From Fistularia commersonii (lineage: Eukaryota > Chordata > Actinopteri > Syngnathiformes > Fistulariidae), in the NCBI GenBank assembly GCA_037954325.1, contig JBBMNZ010000019.1, forward strand, positions 13,366,001-13,430,000: a stretch of DNA of 64,000 nucleotides, read 5' to 3'. The notes under the pieces were generated by a model. It made no database searches and was not told where the DNA came from. It worked only from the letters and a program-made list of their open reading frames with translations. The position numbers and the translations under genes were made by a program. Of the stretch, positions 37,300 to 49,033 are shown piece after piece. Every line of letters begins with the position of its first letter. The stretch's first letter is position 1.

Positions 37300-40200
37300 G
37301 ACTTTTCCAATCACTTTTCTAATCCTGATGTCCATCTTTATGACGCAACTGAAAGTGTTTCATGGATATCGTTGTGATGCTATAATCTATAATGTTCCAT
37401 ACACACAACGTTAGGAACATCTTCTCCAACTTCTGGATGAACTACACTATATAAGAGTATACATTTATATGATATTTCAGAAACATCCTTCAGATTCTCC
37501 TTGATATGGATGGAAATGCAGCTAGTGTCACACTCGCCCATAACTTGAAGATCCTGTTTTTCTTCTGCATCTTGCATTCTTCCATCTTATGCTTTCAGAC
37601 CCTCAAGGCTGAAGACCATAAGGTGCCTGACATTTCCTGTTTTCCCCCCTCGCAGTTGCGACAATACCCCGGCTCCCTGGTCATGTTATGCCCTGTTAGT
37701 TTGGCATGCGAAGATTTCCCTCCCCAGCAAAGTAAAGCTTTAGGAAAAAAGAGCACAAGCTCTTGGTCTTCATTTTGCTAGCAATCAAAGCCAGATCCAT
37801 TTGCATTAACAGGGACACAATGTGATTTGTTTGGAGTACACCATCTCCTCAGGTTAGGACCATCATACTCTTGAGCACCTAAATGATACAGAACTCAGAG
37901 GAACACACCATGTCTCCGGGAGATAATCCTGTTGGTCAAGTGATGAGAACATGGTCATCAAAATCATTCATGTCTCCTGGGAAGATCCTCAGCTCCGACG
38001 GCTTCGTGCAAGAAGGCTCCACGCTGACGCAAACACATACGCATCGCATTGTGTCGTGCAACAGCAGGGTCCGCATCATTTCCCCCGAACAGCCCTATAC
38101 ATGGAACAAACCAGTGACACCACGTTAGTCTGTCAGTCATAACTCTGAGCTTCTTTTCATCAAAATGGCAGAGCCGAGCGAGACATCTCGCACTGCCGGC
38201 CACGCCGATGGCATCACATGGAAGTTCTTTGGTCTCCCACGCATGGGAAAAATTGTACGTACTTCAAGAACCTTGGAGTTTCCTCTGAGCGCTTGTCCAC
38301 ACCAACATGTCTTCGGGGAGCTTAAAAAGCTCTCCGTGCTGCCGCACCACCTCAGGGTATTCTCTTGGAGACTGACCTGGAGATGCACACCTCAAGGCCT
38401 CGTGCAAGGCCTCCTATGGCATGCCTTACAGTAAGCCATGGCCACTGGCCTAGCTAGCCGAAGGCAAAGAGGAACCAGGCAGACTGAAGAGCAGTTGCAA
38501 TGAATTGTTTGAAATTTCCCCACTGCGGGACAATTAAAGGAATATTCTATTCTTGTTAGTGGGGCAATTGAGTCAATGGATCATGCTCAATGACAATTCC
38601 CCCCCCAGCCTCTGGGCTGGGAGAAGATGCGAAGCACAAGTACACAACCGTGAGTTTGAAAGCTGGTGTGGGCGTGCGGTTCTTCTTTGGTCTTTGGCCG
38701 ATCAGGCGAAACAGATGCAAGAAATGCTTCTTCTGGAGTCTGTCCTAACACAGCTAAGACAGTTCATTTTTGAAGTAGAGACAAGCAACTTACAGTAAGA
38801 TAGCATGCTTGGGTATGCAGCTAAATGTGCAGAGTAAACTGTCCTCGTTGTGCTGTCAGGTCCAACATTGCCACGTCCTTAAGGCAAGACTGCTTCATTT
38901 GGATAGTCAAAGCAGAGCATTCACATTGACAACTCATGTTCTTCAAGGCCATTGGCGCAGGACTTGTAGCTTTATGTATGCAGCCTGTTATTAACCAGCC
39001 GCTACAATCACAAGAAACAAAGTCAGGAAAACGCGGTGGCTCATCTCTGGTTCTTTCTGGCAGCTTGATGGGGGATTTTGGTCCTTGCTTTTCCTTTTGG
39101 GGCACATGGCTCCAGGCGATATGGATGAGAGCAGCCATATCTGGGGAGGCATTTCAGCTGGTGAATGCAGACGAAGACACATTCATGTGGACAAGGCCTT
39201 GAGGGGGACTCCTCGGGATGGGGAAACATTCTGCTTGAAGTACAGCTCTTCAGGCACGACATGATTGTGACTGACCAGCATCTAAATAGTAGTCAGGTCA
39301 GTCAGATATAAATCAAACAACATTTTAATGTGATTAGAAACCAGCTAGTTTAAAGTTGGTCAATGTACAAAAGATTTAATCTGGTGGTTTATTTTGGCTA
39401 ATAAATGGCTTTGTTTTGTTTTCTTGTGTTTCTTTACATCCAATATTGCTTTACAGGCAGCACAGTGGTGCAGAGCACAGCAAAATGTGCAGGATATGCA
39501 GTATAGATGACAAATGAATGAATAGATATCGCTTTGTTTGACTCAAGCGGAATTAACTATCTGACCAGACTGACTCGAATGTCATGTGCGGTGCAGATAG
39601 TAAACTATGATCTAAAGTATTATCCCGACACTTTGGCGTAGTGTCAGGATGGCTTACGAACTTACCATCACAAAGTTTGCATTTGATCATACCCTTTTTG
39701 TTCCACATGGTGGATACAATTGAAATTCACACAAGACTGAAATGACAAAACCTGGTTTCAACTCCAAAGCCAGGCCTCACAGGGGGATTTCTAGAGATGC
39801 TGGTCTGGGCTTTGTGGATCAGGCCATTAGTCACTGCAGTAACACCGGGTGCAATGAGAATAGAGGTCACTGCGAAGAGGCGCTCTGATTTATTGCCGAT
39901 AAGGATACTCTCCTCTATATAGCGCTGTGCACTCAGTAGATTCTGCACTGAAAGGGGCACCCTCAGCTGTAACGCCTATTAATTATTTCCTTGCTGACAG
40001 TACGAATGTCGCAAAACTGGACCTTCTGCGCATTTAATAGGGCCGATAGTGTTCAACTCAACCTGAACTGCAGTTTTTTGAAAAATAAAGCGATACACGT
40101 GTTTTCACTGGACGCCGATTGTAACATTTGACTTACATTGACGTGGATACAATTCAATTCACTGATCAATGCCATCTATGTGGCAACGTGCATATAACCG

Positions 40201-40590
40201 CCTATTTCACTGCACTGAGGGCAAAGTTAAAGAGTGCTGAGCTTTTATTTCCTTAGTTCTTACAAATTGCAGGAATGGTGCTCCATAAGGAGAAGGGTTA
40301 AGTTGGGAGCAGTTGAACTTCCTCATTGATGTTGGGATTAATAGCCTAAATAGTCTTGATGGCTCTCTTATGGTGGCAAACTCAAATTGGTTTCTCGCCT
40401 TGAAGATATTTCTTCTCTCATTCCAGAGAAATCTTCAGGTCTAACAGACTGTGAGGTATTTTAAGGCTTACAATTGCTGGGGTGTTGATCCTAGTTGAAA
40501 GAGTTGTGGTGCAGCAATTGGGCTGCATGGGGTTGGAAACCTTTCACCTACATACAAAGCAGTGCCCCAAGATCTGCTACAATACAGATC

Positions 40591-40591
<1 letters not shown>
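37300..40591. other. Intergenic, no gene recognised
   Basis: No splice-supported coding exon was found. Frames at 38165-38434 (+) and 39727-39960 (-) are open for 77-89 codons but match nothing I can name. A short retroelement-type tail (CCACTGCGGGACAATTAAAG) lies near 38520. Confidence 0.5.
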
Positions 40592-40639
<48 letters not shown>

Positions 40640-40648
40640 ACACTCAAA

Positions 40649-40690
<42 letters not shown>

Positions 40691-40692
40691 CG
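40592..40692. repeat. (CA)n microsatellite
   Basis: About 100 bp of CA units with a few CG and AAAG interruptions, which explains the His-Thr frames in all three plus phases. Confidence 0.97.
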
Positions 40693-40984
40693 CCGACAGA
40701 TCCATCTACAACCATCAATTCACCCAGAGGTGAGCAACCCAAATAAGGTCCCGCCTGGTACCTCAGCACTTTGACTAACAAACTTCTTTCGTTCCAACAA
40801 CCTAAACATTAGATGTTTTGTTTTCAGTCGCCATTTTCAGAGTTCTTTATTTTGAAAGCAATCTTTGTGCACACCAGACCGTGGGATGCAACTTGAAGCC
40901 CTGCAGTACACATGGAAGGCCAGTAGTTGGCACGTTAATTTTGTGGTGAACTAAAACACACACGTGTAGAAACACCTCCTATCT

Positions 40985-41378
40985 GGGCACAATAACAAAT
41001 GTGGGAACTCCAGCGAGTGTAAGCATCAGCAATGGCGAGCAGTGGAATATTTGTACAGACCAGTTGAGGTGGAGTTACTGCTTGGAGTGACCCTGAACTA
41101 CAATTCCAGAAGGATGTAGACTAGTAGTCATGGCAGTCCAAGTACTCCTGAGTTCTCTGAAGTACTCTGGAGAATTGTGGAGTCTGGTATTGTTATGGTC
41201 TTCCCATTGGCGCAAGGCAAGTGATTGCAACCAAGTCCTTTTCCAAGTGTTTCTTTTTTTGTGAGGAAATCTAAAACCCTTTTTCCATATTGTTCTGTTT
41301 TAAGGCATCGCTAACACCATTCTCATGCAGACGGACGGTCAAAATGCAACTAGAGTTTTGTATTTTCACCCAAAAACG
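40985..41378. mobile_element. Unclassified inverted-repeat DNA element, copy B (truncated)
   Basis: Matches copy A in GAGTGTAAGCATCAGCAATG...GGAATATTTGTACAGACC and in TTTCACCCAAAAACGTTTTT. It also contains, in inverted orientation, the GGAGTGACCCTGAACTACAA block of copy C. The terminal inverted repeats are not preserved, so the limits are approximate. Confidence 0.45.
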
Positions 41379-42599
41379 TTTTTGGGTGAAAACACAACAA
41401 TCCAACACTTGCTGCACCGGAACTCATTCACAGTGAACCCTCACAACTAAGAACAACGTCCAATGCCCAAAACCCCAGCAGTTATTTAGCAAAAACTCCA
41501 AAGTCTGTAAGAAATGAAAAACCTGGAATGAGAGAAGCAACATCTTCAAGGAGAGAGACTAAGTCAATTTGCCGCAACAAGATTTGACAAGGAAAAGCCT
41601 CGGTCGATGGCTTCCGTTTGTGCTGGAGTTGAACTGGGGAAGTCAAGGTTTCATCTGGACATGCTAAAAGTCCATCAAAACTTAGAGCTTAAGGAGTCTT
41701 TTACACTTTTTGCAACATTTCGGAAATTTAAAATGGAGTGTTACTTAACGTGGAGTTGGTTTCACAAGATATTCACAAGGTCCCAAGTAAAAGACCTGAG
41801 ATTATGAATCCTGGGGGGCCCTGATGCATACGAAAGTGATTGTTATATGGCATTGGTTTTAAGACATGCTGTTTGTGACTTTTCATCAACCTAGAAGTGG
41901 GACTTGTGCAGGACTTGACCAATTTTTACTATGACGCCATCTGGCGGTCGGGCTACGCAACTGCCCCCCTAACGCCTCTGGATTAAACACTAAACAGCTG
42001 ACGTTATCCATTTGGTTTCCCCCCGACAAGTGACTCTGAACACTCGAACGTTCCTTTCCACAAAGAAATCCAACCAATGCTATTTTGATGTGAACCCGAA
42101 ATCATTCATTTATTCAGAAAGGAATGCGAAAATGCTATCTGCTTTTGTTATTTTTACTTGTTAGTTTCTGAGCCTGAACCTACAAATTCACGTCTCCACT
42201 TTGATTGAGCTTAAAACAAACGGCGGCGAAATAGGAAGCTCGCGTAAAGAAGTAAAATCACGGGTTGTTAAGTTAAACACACCCTCCATGGCACCTGACT
42301 GGTTGTAAAACATGATTAAATCTGGTGAGGGAAGCTGTGCACCAACCCACACATCAGTTAGCTTAGCTATCCTCAACTATTCCATCTCAGCACTTTATCA
42401 TTTCCTTGGGGGAAGCTCAGGGATAAATGGTGCACAAGCCAAGTATAAAAGTAATTTTCATTAGTTTGTAGCCTCTGCTGTGAAATCCATAAGAAGGAAA
42501 TAGTGCTATGAATGTTTTCTACTTCGTAAAAAGGATTTGGTGAATTTTATCCAGACTGACTAATTTAAACAAATAGAGGAAAACAAAGCAAATCACTTA

Positions 42600-42960
42600 A
42601 AAGTTCACACTTTTATTGATTTTCACAACATACATCACTCATTCTCTCATGCTCTTTTTCTTGAACGCCTTAAGGCAGTGTCGTCCAGAGCCACCGCGTC
42701 TGATGGATGACATCCCAGTGTCGTTTGCTGTTAAAAAAAAAAAAGCACAAAAATAAAGTCATTATGGGAATGCGCTGGCATGCCGACAACCAAGTGAAAA
42801 TGCAGCAGTGCGTTGTCACTTCCTCCTCACCTTGATTGTAGGTTTATTCGCCATCATCCGGACGGGGCATGGGGGAGCATCTCATCCAGTAAACGAAGCA
42901 TTGCTTTGTCCAAACATTCATGGTTGTAGACACTGGTCAGGCTGCAGCTCCAGCCAGGAG
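42600..42960 (-). other. Possible terminal exons of an unknown minus-strand transcript
   Basis: A minus-strand AATAAA (42615-42620) follows a block preceded by a pyrimidine tract and an AACAG acceptor (exon about 42733 down to the signal). Upstream, about 42960-42836, another block ends in AATCAAG followed by a GTGAGG donor. No reading frame longer than about 37 codons crosses the pair and I recognise no protein, so this may be a non-coding RNA or a chance arrangement. Confidence 0.2.
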
Positions 42961-43198
42961 TAAGACATTATGTGTTATTCAGGAGGAAGATAACCGCATC
43001 GCAATCGGCTTTTTCACAATCAGACACAACATCATCAAAGCGCCAGGTCGACCACCACAGCTTAAAATACATTCTGTACGTAATGCAAAGACGTTTGGGG
43101 GAAGGGGGTCCGCGAGAACGAAACATGCTTCGTACAATCACGTCATCCATGTGTCCAAGCGGAAGGCAATAGGAATAAGAAGAGAGTAAACAAAAGTA

Positions 43199-43432
43199 GG
43201 GCGGCACGGCAGCGCGGTGGATAGAACTTCCACCTCACAGCAAGGGGGTTCCCTGGCTGGGAAGTTAGTCTCCGTGTTCTTCCCCTCGATTCTCAGGTTT
43301 CCTCCTCGCAGTCCCAAAAACATGCAGTAGGTTCACCTGAGACCCCTAAATTTCCCAGATGCATCGATGAGAGGGTGAATGGTTGTGACAGCTGAAATAG
43401 CCTTCAGCAACCCCCCACCCCACTGGATAGAG
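43199..43432 (+). repeat. Fish interspersed repeat (GGGCGGCACGG family)
   Basis: Opens with GGGCGGCACGGCAGCGCGGT, then CACCTCACAGCAAGGGGGTT, a CTCCGTGTTCTTCCCC block, CATGCAGTAGGTTCACCTGA, and closes with AGCCTTCAGCAACCCCCCAC. This block order is that of a very abundant teleost repeat. Confidence 0.8.
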
Positions 43433-43694
43433 ACCAATTGTATACTGTGATACCGTTGGTATTTACGATGTGAAGCACTATGTCATCACTGTAGAAGCAA
43501 CACGGCGGTGTGTGCCGGTGCTCCAAGTTGGGGTCTACATGCCCCTCTAGCCAAAAACCAGAAAATACCTGTTATGCTAATTTTAACTATTATGCAACAC
43601 ATAAGTGATGCTTACATTTGCTGCTTGGGCGACATCATCAACATTCGCATCTCCAAGGTGTCATTGGGCATCGTGCAGATTGGAGTTTTTAGGG

Positions 43695-44008
43695 CAGCAG
43701 TCCCCAACCTTTTTTGTACCAGGGGCCAGTTTTATGCATGAAAATCTTTCCTCCTACCGGTTAGAGGCACGGGCGTTTAAAGTAATAAAAACTTTTGTCG
43801 GTGCACAGTATTTAATCTGAATACAACAATTACAGTTTATATAAGGCAATTACAATATTAAGTGCGACAGTAAAGCCAAAGCATAAACAATCATCTATTT
43901 AAAATGAGATCTGGTAGTCTAAAGAAAAAAACAAAAAAGAGTTTCTATTACCCATTGATCTGCGGACTGGTACCAGTCCGGGGACTGGGGGTTGGGGACC
44001 ACTGTTTG
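43695..44008. mobile_element. Short hAT-like element with exact 8-bp target duplication
   Basis: The left end CAGCAGTCCCCAACC and the reverse complement of the right end, CAGTGGTCCCCAACC, agree at 13 of 15 bases. The direct repeat TTTTAGGG flanks it exactly (43687-43694 and 44009-44016). Four extra bases (TTTG) lie between the recognisable right terminus and the right duplication. The 314-bp body has no coding frame. A related terminus opens the element at 56041. Confidence 0.8.
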
Positions 44009-45121
44009 TTTTAGGGCACAATGAAAGCATTGACATTAAATCAATCATACTATTCATGTGTTCATCTCGCGAATTTAATCCGGGCCTGATGGTGGATCTA
44101 ATGAGCTGCAACTTGCTTTTAGCCTCCTTTTGGAGGCTTCATCACCTGATCAGCCCCTTCTACTCTCCTTGTCTACTCCTCAACCCCTTTAAAGCAGCCT
44201 TTCCCTGACCTTCCACCTCTTTACTGCCTCCTTCTATTTTAGGCCTCCTCATCTCCTCGCTCCATCCCTTGAATGCTGCGACCCACCCCCTCCTTTATCT
44301 CCTCTATAACCTCCCCCTCTTCTTCCAGCCTCTCTACCATCCCCCACATCCTGCCAGTCTGTCCTTTTCTACAACCCACCCCCACCCCCACCCCAACACC
44401 AATACCTCTGCCGAGGCTGCAGCACCCCATAAAGTCATTAATCTCCGAGGTCTGTGGAGCACAACAGAAGGCTATGAAGGAGGTGCCTCATGAGGTGGAA
44501 ATAATGCATCGCAATGCGATAGCAGGGTTATACATTCCTGTTTTAATAAAGGTCAGATGACATTGGATAAGGATTTGACTTTCTTTTCACATCACCTGCG
44601 CCAGTTCTGCGGTCACCTTGGATGTGCTGACATGTTCCTTCATGTTCTCTCCTCCTTCGCATGAGTCGGGCTAAAATAGGCTTAATGAATTGACTCCTGA
44701 AAATCATCATCCCGCGACCCACTTCGGGAGGCCCTGATTTAACCGAGCACACACAGCTGTTACAGTCTGATGGCCCTGGCCTTGGTGTGCGCATGAGTGT
44801 GTGTGTGTGACTGTGGAAGCGGGGGGCTGCACCCTAAAATTAGCCAATACACGCATAATTGCTAGGCAATGATCTGATGAATAATGTAAGGGCTACCATT
44901 CCAGAACAGCAATCCTCTGTGTCACAGCACAGGATGTACTGCGACACAATGATGTAAAGTACACTGTTTTGGTAATAACTAATACACAGCATCACCTCAA
45001 AACCTCCAGGTGGATAGGTAGATCTGCAAGGAAATCGAGAGTGTGAACTGTGAACTACAGTTCCAAAGTGTATTTAAATTGTATGGCTTACTCTAAATTA
45101 GCAGGAAAAGGTACATATTTA

Positions 45122-45970
45122 AGGCTCTGTTGACGCGACAACATCATTTACACAAGGACGCCAGTCGTGGCGTCTGACAGGCATTACAATATGGAAAGGG
45201 CTACGGGGTGGAAATATTTTTAAGACGCCTACTTCTTGATGGACACGGGGAAAATGTGACATGTACACTGAAGTTGCAACCAAATTGCTGTGCACGGGTG
45301 GGTAGACCATAACAACAATGGCGGACTCCAGAGTACTCTAGACTCTTTGGCAGGCACATCTGCTAGCCAACATTGTCTTGGAATTTTCCCTGCCTTGTAG
45401 TTCAGGGTCACTCCAAGCACTAACTCAACCTCATGGTCACGATTTGCACGCACCACTGGGTGGACCATAACAGCAATGCCTAACTTCAGAGGACTCCAGA
45501 GGACTCTGAAGTACTTCGGAGTGCTCCGGAGTACTCCAGTGGGGTAGAACAAGACATCAGTACTCCAGAGTACTTTGACTGGCACCACTCAAAGTCTAAA
45601 TTCCCTTGGAATTTACCCGCCTTGCAATTCAGGGTCACTCCAACTCGCATGGATGGGTGGGTGGACTGTAACAACAATGGCGGACATTGCCATTGCCACA
45701 CTGCTGAAAAGCGTGGAGTTTCTCCACCACCATTTGAATCAGTGGAGATGTACTGGAATAACTCCGCCTCCTGATCTGTGCACAAAAGTACTTGATTGTT
45801 CGCCATTGTTGATATTTACATTCGGTGTGGCTCCCACGTTTGGTATTGTGCCGAGAAAAGAAATGTCTATGTACACACGCATGCTTTGGTTCATCACAAA
45901 ATCACTTCTATTGTTTCCTACGGTGTATCATGCACGACTGAAAAGAACGTTGTCGCATCAACGGGGCCCT
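45122..45970. mobile_element. Unclassified inverted-repeat DNA element, copy C
   Basis: The left end AGGCTCTGTTGACGCGACAA and the reverse complement of the right end, AGGGCCCCGTTGATGCGACA, correspond with one gap. Inside, three diverged subrepeats open with GGTAGACCATAACAACAATG (45300), GGTGGACCATAACAGCAATG (45460) and GGTGGACTGTAACAACAATG (45660); each is followed by a TTGGAATTT-CCTGCCTTG-AGTTCAGGGTCACTCCAA block or part of it. Palindromic GGAGTACTCCAG runs occur at 45515-45570. No transposase frame is seen. Confidence 0.6.
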
Positions 45971-46463
45971 CGGAGACAACTCAATTATTCACGCTGGCCA
46001 TTATTCTAGTGATGATTGAAATAATCAGTGGATGTTGTGAATTTAAAGATGATCCTGATCTACCTGGCTTTTACCTAGATGAGAAGATGGCCTGTTTGGG
46101 CAACTTGCGTGTGTGTGCACGAGTTTCAACACTATACAGTGGGGCATTTTCCAGTCACTGGCACCTTTAGTTTTTGTGTCAGGGACTAAAAAGAAGCCCC
46201 GAAGCGCTGCGCCGCAGGAGGGGGGCACGGTACTTGGCCAGCGATGAACGTGGCGCACAAAGAGCGCCAGCCTGCCGCGTTTGAAAAAGCATGCGTGGGA
46301 CTTTGACAGTGTTTGCTCGGGGAGGCACAGGAGGAAATGTGCTGATAAGAGTGAAGGGGGAAGCATGTTCATGTTGTGTTTTCACCTCCATCATTAATAC
46401 AATAAAGCCTCCATGCTTTCAATTCCAAATACCAAACTGTCAAAAAGCATCAGATCACATCCA

Positions 46464-46540
46464 GACCTCCCTCTCCCGCACCCTCTCCCTCTTTCTGTCT
46501 CTCTCTCACCCTCTGTCTCTCTCTCTGCACCCCACTCTTG
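46464..46540 (+). repeat. CT-rich polypyrimidine tract
   Basis: About 75 bases of CTCTC/CCCTCT with few purines. Confidence 0.85.
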
Positions 46541-46878
46541 GTCTACCTTTTTTGCCCAGTGGAGTTGCTACATCACAACAGCCTCCTCCAGTGTCACAGC
46601 GAGCGCACAAACACATGGAGACGAGGACGAAAACATCCGATGAGGATGATCCCGACCAGGAAGATGATACTTCCGTCCTTTTGGAGCCAAAACTTTTTCT
46701 GACTGTTGTTTGGTTGAAGTTTGTGAAGATTGGCTGATGCAGGTCAACGTTATGACGGCGACATTCAGCGAGTGTTAGTTCTCATGTGAATTGTGATTAC
46801 TAATCGAATTTTAAGGAACCATTTGGTGGAAAGATGAGGACGCAAATGTAGCTTTGTTCTTTTAAGTTATCAACAAAG

Positions 46879-47198
46879 GGGGGCACAATGGCGCAAGGGT
46901 GAGCACCTCACAGTAAGAAGGTCCCTGGTTGGTTGGATTCCCCCCGTCTCTGCATGGGGATCCTCCCTCGGTCCATAAACATGCAGAGGGTTCATTGGAA
47001 ACCCTAAATTTTCCCAACACACGAATGACCGAGTGAATGGCTGTGTGCCTTTATGTGATGTGTGAACAAGTGAATGGATGCATGTCTCTAAACAAGGCCC
47101 TGCGGTCGGTCCAGAGGGAACGCCGCCTCTCGTCCATTAACAGTCGAGTCCAATAACCCCCACGATCTGGACTGCAGGATAAGATGATGATGACGAAT
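46879..47198 (+). repeat. Fish interspersed repeat (GGGCGGCACGG family)
   Basis: Opens with GGGGGCACAATGGCGCAAGG, then CACCTCACAGTAAGAAGGTC, CCCTGGTTGG, CATAAACATGCAGAGGGTTC, AACCCTAAATTTTCCC and a GGATAAGATGATGATGACGA tail. Confidence 0.75.
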
Positions 47199-47683
47199 GA
47201 AGGAATTAACTAGCATTTAGATTCAAACACCCTTTCAAACCACTCTTGATCAATTCATCATTGTCTAATGGGGTATTTGGTCTTTCTACCATTCAATTTA
47301 GTCACTGTCTGGTATATTCCTGGCACATGACTTTTTTAAACATATATCTTTAGCAGTTTCTCACAAATCTTACAATTATTGTGAAATAATCTGGATCACA
47401 ATTCCGTCACCAAATCAAGTTCCGTTTCGCCCGACTCAGAAAAACAAGGTGGTGAGAGAAAAACAACGTGGACCTTGTCACAAACACAATGATGTCACAT
47501 GTTGTCGAAGTCTGACGAGACTTAATATGAACCCCATGTGACACGTCTCTGGAGGTAAACACTCCATCGACCCCATGTGTCTGCACATTCTGGTGTGTGT
47601 GTCGGTAAAGGACGATAATGTCATTTTGGGTTTAAGGATGTTATAGATTGAATAAGACATTTAACAATTCATGCATTCATTCG

Positions 47684-47950
47684 TTATCTATACTGCTTTC
47701 CTGTCATTGAGCAAGAGGTGGAAAATCACCCTGTATCAATCACAGGGTCATATATAGAGACATGCAACCGTCACTCATTTGCAAGTCACATAGAGACACA
47801 AACATTTACCCTGTCATTCACACGTCTAGGCAATGTAGGGTCTCCAGTCAACTTACTGCATGTTGTTGGAGTAAGGAAGGAACCTGGAGAACCCAGAGGA
47901 ACCCCAAGGGGAGAACATGGAGGCTCCACACAGGAAGCCCCCTGTCGGGA
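47684..47950 (-). repeat. Fish interspersed repeat, inverted copy
   Basis: In this copy the block order is reversed. CTATACTGCTTTCCTGTCAT and TCAATCACAGGGTCATATAT come first, then GGAACCTGGAGAACCCAGAG and GAACATGGAGGCTCCACACA. A shorter related piece follows at about 48060-48190. Confidence 0.75.
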
Positions 47951-48589
47951 ATGCGACGCATTTAAACGTGACACTCAGATGGAGCGTTATTAATCGAGGA
48001 ATCAATTTCGTTTAAACGGCTTTTCATTTCACATAAATGCCTGATCTTCATTAGCCAGAGCCAACTCCCAGCTGGACTAGTCAATCACAGAGTCACACAT
48101 GGAGACACCTAAACATTCACACTCTCATTGATAATCGTAGAGTCCTCAGAGAGTCTTCAGTTAACCTTCTGACCATTTAGAGGAGGAAGACAGGAGCTTT
48201 GAGTGGACACCAACCCAACATCCATTTCAGCTTCAAACCATCTGAACGTCTCATCACAACTTCGGATGAGAGACTGTTATTTTCACTTAAAAGAATGGTG
48301 TTTAGAGCAACATCTGTTATAACTGCAGCTGTCTCCAAAGGACTCTTTAGATAATTCTGATGTATTTAAGTTGATTTTTCATCCCAACCATTATTTTGGG
48401 TTCTTATTTTTTTTTTGTTTTTAGAGCGAATAAGCAAAGGCACCATAACAGCAGAGTGAAATCATATGACCTCAAATGACTCATTATACAAACAATGCAT
48501 GTATGTATGTCCCTATCAGCAATTGCTCATTCCTTATCCTTCGTTTATCATCTGATCGCTTCTCATCTCAAAATCATGTTACGTTACGC

Positions 48590-49033
48590 TATGTTATGTT
48601 ACCTCAGCTCACCTTATCTTAACTAATTCAATCTTCTTGTCACATCTCATTTCATTGTATCTCGCCTCAACATTGTATTTCATCTCATCTCAGCACCATG
48701 TCTTAGCTTATCTTATATTTTCTTATCTCTTCCAATGTCATCTCATCGCATCATCTTATGGTCAACATTATCTTGTCTTATCTTATCACATCACAGCCTA
48801 TCTCATCTCATCTAACATCATCTCACCATACCTTTATCATCTTCCTTGTTTTATCTTCTTATCTTGTCCCATCTCATCTTCCAGTATTGATCACATTTAC
48901 CTCACTTCCTCCTTTCTACTATTATCTTCCTCCTTTCTACTATTATCTATAACTGTTGTGTTTTTACTTGAAACTCTGGCACAACAATTTCCTTCGGGAT
49001 AAATAAAGTTGTTCTCATCTCATCTCTCATCTC
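48590..49033 (+). repeat. Expanded, degenerate (CTCAT/CTTAT)n tract ending in a retroelement-type tail
   Basis: About 440 bp of imperfect CTCAT, CTTAT and CATCTCAT units containing almost no purine runs. It closes with CCTTCGGGATAAATAAAGTT plus fresh CTCAT units. The same tail with a short CTCAT run is at 14897-14945. Confidence 0.8.

Noticed and set aside
38165..38434. Plus-strand frame with a WKFFGLP stretch suggestive of a BED-type transposase start
   Set aside because: The cysteine and histidine ligands of a BED finger do not follow and no hAT termini were found around it.
39727..39960. 77-codon minus-strand frame of ordinary composition
   Set aside because: No family resemblance, no splice sites in phase; most likely a chance frame.
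45229..45806. Minus-strand frames of 106-119 codons
   Set aside because: They fall in the subrepeats of inverted-repeat element copy C and repeat one another's residues.
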